Assembly: GCA_037039685.1 (NCBI GenBank)
Contig: JAWNGF010000008.1
Coordinates: 744,001-808,000, forward strand
Reading direction: 5' to 3'
Origin: Ceratobasidium sp. AG-K
Lineage: Eukaryota; Basidiomycota; Agaricomycetes; Cantharellales; Ceratobasidiaceae
Length of the DNA: 64,000 nucleotides
The position numbers and the translations under genes were made by a program. Under the pieces are notes generated by a model. It was not told the DNA's origin. It did not search any database and worked only from the letters and a program-made list of their open reading frames with translations. This document shows, piece by piece, positions 35,652 through 45,890 of the stretch. Within the stretch, counting starts at the first letter, position 1, and each line of letters begins with the position of its first letter.

Positions 35652-37635
35652 TTAAACAACTTCAGGCCGAGTTTGGAATGATGGTACGGTGAGTCTTGAA
35701 GGAGGTGCATTTATCACTGGTACAGCCCGAGCCACCACCCTGGCACCCGCACGCTCCAGATCAATGTCAAGCTCCGAGCACCCGGTTGACTTTACGTCAA
35801 CAACCTTCCTGCCCTCGCTGTCCTCGTAATCAAGGTATGAATCTCCATCACCAAAAGTCAAAGTACTCTTGCCAGGGCGGGCCGTACTACTGCCAATAGT
35901 GTGCGTTGGGCGAATATCCGAGAAGCTGAAAGGAGTCGACTTGACGGGGGTGCGGGGCATTTCGTATGATTCTTCAATACCTTCCGATCTATGTCGGCGA
36001 AGGTTAAGCACAAGCCTGCATCCCATGGTAGTCACTACGCCTAGATACAATCACTGGTTAGCAACTCTAATTATTAAAGTAGTATTGGCTTATATACCCA
36101 TAGAAGCATATTTTGGCATGGCGTCAACTAAGAGATATTAGTAAAAGACCCGGGTTGTAGATGGACAAAACCTACGAGTACTGGGAGCTTGGGTCCAAAC
36201 GAGCACCGGAAAGAGAGTGCATACTAGATCTTTGTCAACAAATAACCTTAGTGACAATAAAGCGAAACTTACATGAAATAACGATATAGTACTGGAATCC
36301 TTTGTTTAGAGCCAGTGAATAGGAGCCAATAATACTGAGCATTTACACATACCATCACGATAAAGTGTCTCGGCAATAGGTATATCTAAACCTTCCTTAG
36401 AATGACTCCACGCCCTGTAGGCAGTGAGCGCGAAAATGAGAGTCTAAGTCCGATTAGGTGTATTAGCATGGATGATGGGGGAATGGTGTACAATGCACAC
36501 CTCGAGTGTTAGGGCGGGGACCCATGTCAACCAGCTGTTTCAGATTGCGTTCAGTTGCAGTAAGGTAAGGTAAGCAACGGTGTAGTACTTACAAGTACTC
36601 CGTGAGTTGTCCCCAACAAACGTGTAGGAACTGGTTTTCAGCGTAAAACTGAGAATTAGAGTTAGTCTAGTTATATGTGAAAGAGTTGAAGATCCTTACA
36701 GTTTCTACAGAGATCTAGAGTCAGTTTTGTCCAGCGTTCACTTGGTGATTTGACTTACTAACGGCTTGAAACATTCCCGGAGTAACAATAGCAAAGGTAG
36801 CAACAAAATAAAGAGCGTATGCGGAGCAAAGGAGATTCCGTATTGATCGACGGTTTCCGTAGAGTGCGTTCACACGCATAACCATAAGAGCTAATGATAT
36901 GACATAGTGAGTATCACGATATAAAAGGAAGCAAGTATCATACAATGGATTACCGCGAAGAGCAGAAAGTTCATGTAGCCTTCAGCGATGAACCATATCT
37001 TGCAAAACTGAATGTCGATGTTAGCGTAATCCAAACGCAAAGTCTAGGGCACCTTACATTGGTATCAAGCTTCTCAGTCAAACCGCCCTTATCTACAAAG
37101 AACGTAAGATTGGCGGACTTGCTGGAACGAGCAACTTACCATATATGTCGACGGCCAATATTAGGGGAGTCTGGTTAATAAATATAAGCTCACAAGTTGA
37201 GTTGCCAGGTGATTAGGCCTACCGTATAGCGATTCTACGTTTCAGAGTTGGGATTCAGTTTCCAGTTTCCATACTCAACAAGATAGGATGCTTACTATTA
37301 GGAAGAAAATGGAAACGATACTGAATGGGCGATTCCAGATGAGATGGACCTTTGGGATTGGTAGTTAGCACGAGCGATAGAGATGAACAGAATGACATAG
37401 GGCACACCTCATCCACAAAGGTCAACAGATGATCATAGACCAACAAGCAAACACCGGCGTCTAAAAACAATTAGCCAGGCCGTCGAAATACGCTGGAAGG
37501 GATGCCTACATGATGTGCACCTATGAAGTCACCAACGTCAACAACCCTGGGAGTAATGACCACGTTTGTATTGCCTACTCACCGGCTCACATGGGCATGG
37601 AATAGTCCGATCTCTAGCTCCTGGATTTGAGTCAT
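35652..37635 (-). CDS. DUF6533-type multi-pass membrane protein
   Basis: Agaricomycete-specific seven-helix membrane family of unknown function. The spliced model reads MTQIQELEIGLFHAHVSR (ATG 37635), VVDVGDFI, DAGVCLLVYDHLLTFVDEV (the family's N-terminal signature), KIWFIAEGYMNFLLFA, LMVMRVNALYGNRRSI with the characteristic R-V-x-A-L-Y, LCSAYALYFVATFAIVTPGM, FYAENQFLHVCWGQLTEYL, WVPALTLEV, TLIFALTAYRAWSHSKEGLD, SIIGSYSLALNKGFQYYIV and TTMGCRLVLNLRRHRSEGIE, then a hydrophilic cytosolic tail to TAA at 35652-35654. Nine or more very small exons make boundaries uncertain, and the segment near 36130-36260 is not fully resolved. No ligand or role can be named from sequence. Confidence 0.75.
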
Positions 37636-38523
37636 TGAGGGTAGGGAGGTAGGAGTGGGAAGACCGGGGCACAACTCACCAACGCCTGCGTATTTTACGA
37701 CTCGAGCGGGTGCATCTCTCGGCCATTTGAGTTTTGTACCGGAGGATTCACACCGAGGATGTTGATCGAGGATTGCAAGTGAAACAAGCGCTTCGATGTC
37801 CCGGGTGACCAACCGGGATTCAGTCGCTCTGGCCTGGATCACCACCGGTTAAATCCGACCTATAAAGGCACGCACATGCAGACTTGCCCACATTTGCTCA
37901 GATAGTCTATCAGCGTACCTGATCTCGGTGTCTATAACGCTCCTTGCGCCGTCCTTGAGGCCATCTGATACTGCAACCAGCACTGCATAGTGCTCCCGAG
38001 GACGCGGCTGGACTCGCTGTCAAATGTCGCTCTGAAATTTGAATCTAGCGCAGAGCTAACGGCGTCAGTTGCGTTATCTTGCATCTCGCGCGATGCCGAC
38101 TAAAGCGGAGGACAAAGTCTCGCAAGATAGTTGAGCCATAGCACCGAGCGCGCAGTTTGAGATTGTGGGACAGCCAATGCCATGGTGGCGGAGTATTAGC
38201 ACCGCTCCGATGATGTCTGCGCCACCTTCGAATCGACAAAATGTCGAGCTTCGCCGCGGATATCGACGTCGGATAAACCATCGAGCAACAGAAGCCTCAA
38301 GTGGTCATTGTGGCTCGATCAAGGTGTGCTTCGAGATTTACAATTCGCCCGCTGATCAGTCTGCGTCCCAATCAACCAGGCAGGCTAAAGACGTGTGAAA
38401 CACCGATACGATTCATACGAAGCATCCCCAAGATTACTATAGCCTACACGACACAATAGCAAAGCACAAAAAACTAATAAAAATTTGACTAAACCAGAAG
38501 CATAAACAATATGTCCCCCTCTT
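37636..38523. other. Intergenic, with a possible unassigned coding fragment on the minus strand
   Basis: On the minus strand from about 37985 to 37670, a GC-AG intron (roughly 37898-37846) would join SVIDTEIRYADRLSEQMW in phase with ARATESRLVTRDIEALVSL and further open frame to KYAGV. This could be an exon pair of an unrecognised small gene or a leftover. It does not join in phase to the DUF6533-type gene. The rest shows nothing. Confidence 0.35.
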
Positions 38524-40540
38524 TCCTACATTGTCCGATCAACCGAGATGCGCCACACATTTCCTGGATGACCAGTCCCCCGCACTCGCACCTCGAGCAC
38601 GTTCATTCCAAGAACGAGCGGCACGTCCCACTGCGCCTTTTTATCTATTCCGGGTTTGGACACGACCGCCGCAGTGTTATGCTTTATCTCCACCGCATCA
38701 GGTTCGTTTATTCCATTTCCGTTTGTAATGCCATTTTGAACTGGAGCGGGAGAAGATGCCGAAGTAGATGCAAGCTGAACTGTAAGCGCGACGCTGGATT
38801 CATTCCATCCGAGGCGGATCGACCAGGCGTTTAGGCGAGCGATCCCGCCCTGGTGGATTGGAATACGTCGTTTGGCTGGGTATGTAACTAATTCGACAGC
38901 TTTGATTGCAGGCGGGTGGGGGGCTTGCACGGAAGGAGAGCGTGAAAGATGGGATGGTGTAGATGTTCGAAGGTGGGCTGGGAGTATCGGTGGCGTTGGT
39001 CTACTATAGCTGGGTGCGGGTTGAGATACCGGAGTCGAAGCACCTGTTGCATTGGAGCGAAGCGGGTCCAAAGCGATAGAGTGTGGCTGCAGAGGCTGGG
39101 TAACGGTGGGTGGGGTAGGCGCCAAGCCGGCCTGCGTCACGATGGGGGTGACCGACTCGGCTTTAACGGGCGGGACTTTAAGTTTCAGCTTGGGCACAGT
39201 GGACCCAGACGAACCAGCGTCGCCGTTCGTATATCCCAGCTCTGCTCGCCAATCCGCACATAACGCGTGAAATGCGGCCTGTGAGTAAACATCAGCGATC
39301 GCCCCTGGCACGAATTCGCCCGAACAAACCTGCAAAACTTTGGCATCCTCCCAAATCGCAGAGTGGTCTTCATTGTAGGTAACTGCATTCGTGAAAACCA
39401 GTTCCACGTCATCCATGAACGCTTTTGGAGTGGAATACGTTTTGGATTTAATACGTTTCTGAATAACTATGAGCACTATGGCAAACGGACAAATGCGGTT
39501 CCTTACCAGAATTACATTGAACGATATCGGTTTCTTGATGATTTGGTAATAATCGGGGTAGTCCTTCCTTGGAACCAAGTCCATAAATATGTCCGAATAA
39601 TAGTACCCACTACACGCTCGCCCTGCGTTAGTGCGTCCCCTAAAACAGTGAACAAAACTCACTCGGGGCTCTGTTTTTCTATGAGCTTATTCAACCTCGT
39701 CTCGAACTTTTTATGCAACTGTGGTGGTCGACCAGCCCTTCGCTTCTCGCCCCCATTCTTGGACGGAGCTTCGGCATCAGACCCTTCGTCGTCATCATCG
39801 TCCTCGTCCTCGCTTTCGACATCCTTGTCGTCTGCGTCCGGAGAATTGGGCTGCATAGCTTTGCATGTTGTCGCTGCGAGTTTCTACCAATACCATAAAT
39901 ATCAAACTCGACACCGCCATGGTGATGTGCGTTGGGGACGTACCTGCAAATCCCGTGCCGCAATCCAAATGTCCGAGTTCTTCTTGTTATATCGTTTGGC
40001 GTTTTTGAAGCATAAATCAAAATCGGCTTTGACGTCCTCCAAAGTCGCGTATCCATGCGAATCGATCTTGGACTGGAGGCTAATGTGAGCATGCCAACAT
40101 CCGAGCTTGGAGAAGAAAAGACCGACCCTGATGTCGTCAAACGCGATTGGCTGCTTGATCAACTCGTAATAATCCGGATACTGTCTCTTGTTGGGAAGTT
40201 TCTTAAAGTCACTCGCGATATTTACCCCACTTTGGAGCCACAAGAAATTCTGGTCAACATAAACGTCACCTCGTTGAAAACGCAGATATACTCACTCGCT
40301 GTTCGTGGCCTTTCTCAACGTCTCCAACAACTTATACCCCATCTCCGAGACCGTCAATCTGGGCTCGTCGTTACCAACTTCTTCGTCCCCAGCAAGCGAA
40401 CTCGTCGACCCAGACACCTTGAACGGGGATCCATCCTTGCGGCGCTTGGTTCTCCTCGACTCTCCCTCGATAATATTAGATGCATCCACCCCCGGTACCC
40501 TTTTTCGCTTGCTCGCTTGATTTGGCGACGTGGACGACAT
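38524..40540 (-). CDS. RSC4: Tandem bromodomain protein, RSC4-like chromatin remodelling subunit
   Basis: Acetyl-lysine reader of the RSC/SWI-SNF complex. ATG at 40540 opens a basic N-terminus (SKRKRVPG). Bromodomain 1: NIASDFKKLPNKRQYPDYY, ELIKQPIAFDDIR, then YATLEDVKADFDLCFKNAKR, YNKKNSDIW with the acetyl-lysine-binding Asn in RYN. A linker with an acidic stretch and an AT-hook-like KRRAGRPPQ follows. Bromodomain 2: YYYSDIFMDLVPRKDYPDYY, QIIKKPISFNVIL, FMDDVELVFTNAVTYNEDHS, with Asn in TYN. A long Pro/Ser/Thr linker leads to a C-terminal beta-rich domain (IHQGGIARLNAWSIRLGWNE, VPLVLGMNVLEVRVRG). TAG at 38524-38526. The two-bromodomain layout with this tail is that of RSC4; mammalian polybromo would be larger. 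Confidence 0.88.
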
Positions 40541-40766
40541 GGAGGCAGTTGGGATGCAAGAATTAGAGCACCTTAACTTGGAAACTGAGTGACAACAGAT
40601 CGTTGGTGCACGTGATCCTGTGTTAAGATGACGTAATCTACAAGTAGGATGGTTTGTTTGTCTCAGTCCAGTTTGTCAGAGTCGCGCTTTGGCCCGTCCA
40701 GAACCATTTATTGCTTTTGCCTATTTTACAATACATCATTAGAGGATTGATCCCGAATACAAGGAA

Positions 40767-41718
40767 TTAGAAAGGTCCCTTGTCGAATCCTTTAGCGGCG
40801 TAGAACTTTTGCAAGTGTGCGACACAATTGCCTAGCCCCTTGAGCCATTCCTCGAAATGCTGCAGTTGAGCGGTTTGTTCAGCCTTCTTGTTCTCTGGTA
40901 AGCCCATGTTCTCGTAGAAGTTTACGCGGGTGGGGCAAGCTTTCATCGCAAGCTGCAATCAATCGGTTTGTCAATCCTGGTCAACCGAACGAGGGAATAA
41001 TCCTTACGGAGAAGACAAGAGCAATGGCATTACCCTTTATCCATCCCATAGCCTTGTGATGAGGCTCAAGATTGTCCTTGTACGACTGAGTAAATGCAGG
41101 CGAGAGCTCCAGCCTGGGGTCCTGCTGGGCCGACTCTAGTGCTTGATGAATAAACGCCAGTCCACTACCCAAACGAGTACGTCAATAATTATCCAACCGG
41201 AATATTGTAGTACCAACCGGAGTAACCACAGGCCTCCCTCTGTGGTAGGGCGGGGAGCGTGCTTGCTGCCCGATTTGGGCAAGTTCCATTCACTCTCAAT
41301 CATCTTCTCAATCGTGCCCGAGTTAGGGAGGTAGGTGCTTTCACCTGCGCGAGTGCGAGCATCTACTTTCTAAGCGCGCGAAACTAACTCAGACAGAATG
41401 CTATATAGTGGATATTTCGGCGCGTACCTCGATGTTACCCACGATATCGCTTTTAACGGGTGCAAACGCGGCATTGCCCAAGATATCTATCTCGCGCGTT
41501 CAGTACACTCAAACATGGCCATATCGAGCAAGTACACACCGAAAATCCCAGGAACAGTCTTGCAAGCTGCCAAAAATGAAGGCGTGTCCACACCTTCATC
41601 GGTTATAGGCACGTCCGCAAAAGACTATTTTTGACGCGTCAACACGCGCTCTAACATCAGATATCCTCGTACATACCGGTTTTCCTTCAAGATAATAAGC
41701 CACAGGAGCGGTAGACAT
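40767..41718 (-). CDS. Glycolipid transfer protein (GLTP domain)
   Basis: Soluble carrier moving glycosphingolipids between membranes. ATG 41718 begins MSTAPVAYYLEGKP. Exons then give SFADVPITDEGVDTPSFLAA, CKTVPGIFG, DILGNAAFAPVKSDIVGNIE (the headgroup-binding D-x-x-G-N block), TYLPNSGTIEKMIESEWNL, GGLWLLR, GLAFIHQALESAQQDPRLEL, SYKDNLEPHHKAMGWIKGNA, LAMKACPTRVNFYENMG and LHQ-type closing helix LGNCVAHLQKFYAAKGFDKG, ending PF with TAA at 40767-40769. The conserved Asp, Asn, Lys (VKSDIVGN), Trp (LWLLR) and His (LEPHHKAM) positions of the sugar headgroup site are present. About 200 residues, as usual for the family. Splice sites between 41400 and 41560 are approximate. Confidence 0.88.
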
Positions 41719-42481
41719 GATTAGGTCGTTAAAATGTGTCTTTGACAGGTAGGTGTGATGGTGATTTGGGGAACGCCCTGGGTCGCTGGGGCGGTTATGA
41801 GGGTCCCTGGACGGATCACGTGTAGGTGCCTGGTGCAACTTTATGCGGCTCACCAGACTATCGAACGAAGCAACCATCATCTACACTGTGCCGACTGTCG
41901 CTTCCTGTGCCCCTCCTTTCCTGCCCAAGTAAATCCACCGGAGAGCTCCGGAGAAAGTAACCTCTCCCTAGAGACCTCGGCGATGTGATGAGGAACAAGG
42001 GAGAAGGCACCGGTTTCGTAGATGATATGCACAAGGCAAATCGGCATATAGCGAGTCCCCTCGGGTCGCTTTGGCCGAGCCATACCAAGTGATGGCACAT
42101 CGAAATTTCGCTTACTACAACATGTTACATTAGCAACCAGCTCGGCACCGGCCTGTGAGCTTTCACAGGAACCGACGACCGGGGCGATTTGCCCTCGACA
42201 TGGGCTCGTTAATTAACGTATCGAGGGCTACTGTTCGATGATATCAATCGCCACCCGTCTGATAGATTTACCAGTAATTTTCCCTGCAGCTCATAACACG
42301 GCCCGAGCCCCGTGAAGATGTGTCGACGGGCAATAACATACTGCCGATTTCACAGCCATATATGCGTTTGGGAGTGCACGCAGCAAGAATTTCAAGTCCA
42401 GCAAGGCGCAGTCAATTTTCATCGGAATTTCATTTGAGCTCTATCTAGGAAAAAGTAACGATTTTGACCTAGTCGAAGTGC
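41719..42481. other. Intergenic, no gene seen
   Basis: 763 bp between GLTP and the small ABM-fold gene, both on the minus strand; it must contain the GLTP promoter. Open frames at 41755-42100 lack domain signal. Confidence 0.5.
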
Positions 42482-43074
42482 TTATATCTTGGACTTGGCT
42501 TGAGGAGGGTTGCTAAGCTATAAACACGGGTCAGACCCAAATATTAGGTTGAAATACTTGAACCTACCTCCTGGTAGAACAAAACGATCGGATCCTAATG
42601 GGACCCACTCAGCGAAATTCAACAAAGAAAGATAATTTGCATACCCTCGCATGGAGATCTTTTACCACGCTGACAAATGCCTTGAAAACATCCGTCTCTC
42701 CATGGCTACACACATCTGATGAGGTCAGCGGTCAAAGTCGAAATGAGAGGCACTGACGCTTTGAGGGCCGCAATATTCTCGTACCTAATTTCATTAACGG
42801 TCGACTCTAGGCACACATGAATTATACGCACTGCTCAAAGGCAAAGAACTTGTTCCCGTGCCGGACGGTGCGGAACTCAATGCAACCGGGCTCCTTGTTG
42901 GAGTTGGCGCATTCGCGAACTTTGCGGAATCCTTCTTCAAAGGTATCGGCGTGGCCGTCTTTAATTTCGATCTGTGCATCGAGACATCGTTAAATGGATA
43001 ACAAGAGTAAGAGCTTGACTCACGTCAGCAGTGACGATGAAGGGACCTGTAAAGCCGGCAGGGGAGGTAGACAT
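42482..43074 (-). CDS. Small antibiotic-biosynthesis-monooxygenase-fold (ABM) protein with C-terminal SKI
   Basis: Five short exons on the minus strand: MSTSPAGFTGPFIVTAD (ATG 43074); IEIKDGHADTFEEGFRKVRE plus CANSNKEPGCIEFRTVRHGN and KFFAFEQ; YENIAALKA; HGETDVFKAFVSVVKDLHAR; DPIVLFYQE; LSNPPQAKSKI and TAA at 42482-42484. The pattern (beta strand with V-x-I/V-K-x-G, helix, E-P-G-C-x-x-F, F-x-x-x-E-x-Y, A-L-x-A-H, F-x-x-F) is that of dimeric alpha-beta barrel ABM domains, about 105 residues. These include quinone-forming monooxygenases and many stress proteins of unknown substrate. The final tripeptide SKI is a permitted peroxisomal targeting signal (PTS1) variant. Peroxisomal location is inference. 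Confidence 0.72.
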
Positions 43075-44084
43075 GTCGATCGGTTCCGAGCTGCGGGCGA
43101 CAATTAGCACAACCTCATAATCCAAACGACATATCCACGTACGTATGGGTCTTTACTGTAAGCCCGAGGCTGGTTAATTTCTCTAGCGAGCACAGCGCAC
43201 ACGAAACTTACAGAGTGGGTCGTGGTCAATTGCAGGCTACCGGATCGAAGGATGATGCAATTGCCGGTCGGGTGGATGTTTAGGGCCGGACAAATTGCGA
43301 CTTTGCGAGGCTCGATCACCTTGACGACAAACAAAACCTGCAGGGGCGCACGTCTGGGGGTGCATACTGGTTGCATATACTCTTGGAATCTGCAAATCCC
43401 CGCATTTACCGAGATATGCCTGACGTGAGAACGTCATTACATTATATCCGTGAAAACCGGTGCAAGAGGATGAGACCTAGTTACGGGAGCGCGGCACCTG
43501 GGGACCCGCGTGCCTCGGAGAGCAACGACTTTGTCGGAAGGCTAAAATTGGCAAGGTGCCACCGGCTAGTCCACACTTAAAAGCTCTCGCTCTGGTCGAC
43601 TAGTCTCCATCATCATCGCTACAACTCCCCCGGTTTGGGTCTTTCGTTTGCTCTTTGTCTTTCTTTTAGTTCGGTAAGTCACCTTCCATTTGTCGCTTCG
43701 ATTCCCCACTGTGTTGCGAGGCGCTGGTCGAAGCTGTGGAGCCCGTCGTTTGTGTCGCGCCAGAAGTATCCCGCCGCCTTCGATGACCTCAACGGCGTTT
43801 GAGGGAGCCCAGCTGCAAGCTATAAAGTCGAGGTAGAAATACCCAAGTCGGCAGCTCTCTTGACTTTCATCCGAATAGTGATTGATTCACGCCTTGATCT
43901 CCACGTTCCTTTCCGGCCTCGTTGCTGTATTGTTAGCTGACTTCTGCATCTTCTGCGCATCACCTAATTTTATCCTAAACACGCGGCATTACCACGTGTA
44001 GCTCGGTCGACTGCCACTCGCTACTTTCTCGCGCCCTCCACACTCCACTCTTTCCTATCGACCACATTTACCTTTCGACACAAA
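43075..44084. promoter_or_regulatory. Divergent region between ABM-fold gene and AA9 LPMO
   Basis: 1 kb holding both 5' regions. A GGTAAGTC donor-like site at about 43671 and several pyrimidine-rich AG sites before 44085 would allow an intron in the LPMO 5'-UTR. No coding signal. Confidence 0.4.
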
Positions 44085-45258
44085 ATGTTGTTTGCTTCGC
44101 TCGCAATTCTCCTCGCTGGTGCATCCTCTGTTCGCGCCCACGGCTACCCTCAGACCGTAAATATTGGCGGCCAGACCTATCAAGCCTGGCACCCGTTTGC
44201 AGACCCCTACGCCTCGCCCAACCCCACTACGGTCGTACGTAAAGTCGCCGACGACGGTCCGAGTGAGTGACAGCTTTCTATTGTCGGGACGGCAGATCGG
44301 CATCTAATAAATTGACATTTATAGTTACATTCGACTCGGCCGATTTGACATGTAACAAGGGCGGGAATACCGGTAACGGCGTTACCGCGACTGTTGCGGC
44401 TGGACAGGATGTCACTTGGACGATGAACACTTGGCCAAGGGATCACTATGGACCAGTCACTGTTTACATGGCTGGTGCGTCTCTCTCTTGAATATTTGGC
44501 TATTTTACTCACCCTTTTTGCTAGACTGCGGAGAGAGCTGCGACTCGTTCTCCGGCTCCGGTGACGTCTGGTTCAAGGTTTCCGGTGAAGGCCTTATAGA
44601 CGCTTCCAAATTCTACTGGGCGTCCGACAAACTCATCGACGCCGGAAACTCGTGGACTTCCACCATTCCATCCAACATCAAAGCCGGCAATTACCTCATG
44701 CGCCTCGAACTCCTCGCTCTGCACTCGTCCGGTGCACCCCAACTCTACCCCTCGTGCACACAGCTTAAGGTCACCGGCGGAGGTAACGGCGCACCCACTT
44801 CGAGCGAGTTGGTGTCTATTCCCGGAGTGTACTCGGCGGGTGACCCGGGGTTGTTCGGAAACATTTGGAACCAGCCGACGTCGTGGCCCACAGTTGGCCC
44901 GGCCGTAGCCGCGTTTGTATCTGGCGCTGCTGCACCTGCACCCGCTCCGGCTACCTCGACTACTGCTCCGGCTACTTCCACTCCTGCTCCTGCTACATCT
45001 GCCACTGCCGAGCCTACTGAAGAGCCCGAGACAACTGCGGCTGCTACTTCAACCCCTGTCTACGAACCCGAAACTACTCCCTCGCCAACCAAGTCCAGCC
45101 CTGCGTCCACCAGGACCATCAAACCCGCAAGCACGGCCAACGCTCACAAGACCTGCCGTGTCAAGTCGAAGCAGCAGCAACGCATGGTCAAGAAATCCGT
45201 CAAGCATTCGGCCAAACGAGAGTATATGCGTCGCGTCTTCGGCAAGATGAGGCTCTAA
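44085..45258 (+). CDS. AA9 lytic polysaccharide monooxygenase
   Basis: Secreted copper enzyme that oxidatively cleaves cellulose or related glucans. ATG 44085 starts a signal peptide (MLFASLAILLAGASSVRA) that would be cleaved before HGYPQTV, placing the His brace residue at position 1. Introns near 44263-44323 and 44475-44523. The second copper His is in RDHYGPVTVYMA and the axial Tyr with its Gln partner is in GAPQLYPSCTQL. Cysteines expected for the two disulfides are in LTCNKGG and YPSCTQ, and in DCGESCDSF. The catalytic domain is followed by a Pro/Ala/Thr linker and, instead of a CBM1, a Lys/Arg-rich tail (KSKQQQRMVKKSVKHSAKRE). There is no GPI-type hydrophobic end. TAA at 45256-45258. 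Neighbours give no functional clue. Confidence 0.93.
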
Positions 45259-45890
45259 GTTTCATATCCTTTGCATCTAACCACATCGCATATCTCCTCG
45301 AGATTTCTTGATACCCTGCATTTGTCTATTTTATCTTTTTTATCTGTCTCGCGAGCGAGATGTTTTTATGGACTATATTCGTGTAGCATGATGTTGCTTG
45401 GCGAGTGAAACAATGGTACTGATTCGAAAGAACGCGAACTTGAGTGCGAGCGATTCCTCACAACGATGGGACTCGCCAGTGTGTGCGCCCTCCGCCTGTA
45501 TACGTCATTGCTGCCTGGCATACCCGCGTACAATCAATCAGGCCCGCAGTCACAGGCGCAACGAATGTTCCATGTTGTGAGAGTGACATTGCCAAGAACA
45601 CGATTTTCTTTTTATTTGCACAGGCCAAACAGAGCGCTACACCTATACGCCACTCTCCTGCGTTTCAGTTTGCCTTGAACGATATACAATGTACCTCATA
45701 TATACCATATGCAGCAAAGAAGCGAGTCATGGGACTTGTGACTTGTCACAGACCCTGTCATTCAACTCTGATCGTGCCCAACTGAATACTTGGTGGCTCG
45801 GTGTATGGCTAGACCAGTGTCCCTAGGAACCTATTTTAGCGCATCTCAAGAGGCCTCGGGAGGAGAACCCTTTACACTATCCTCTCCCTC
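45259..45890. other. Intergenic, no gene seen
   Basis: 3' region of the LPMO and promoter of the GRAM-kinase gene. Short overlapping frames at 45398-45785 show no domain. Confidence 0.5.
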
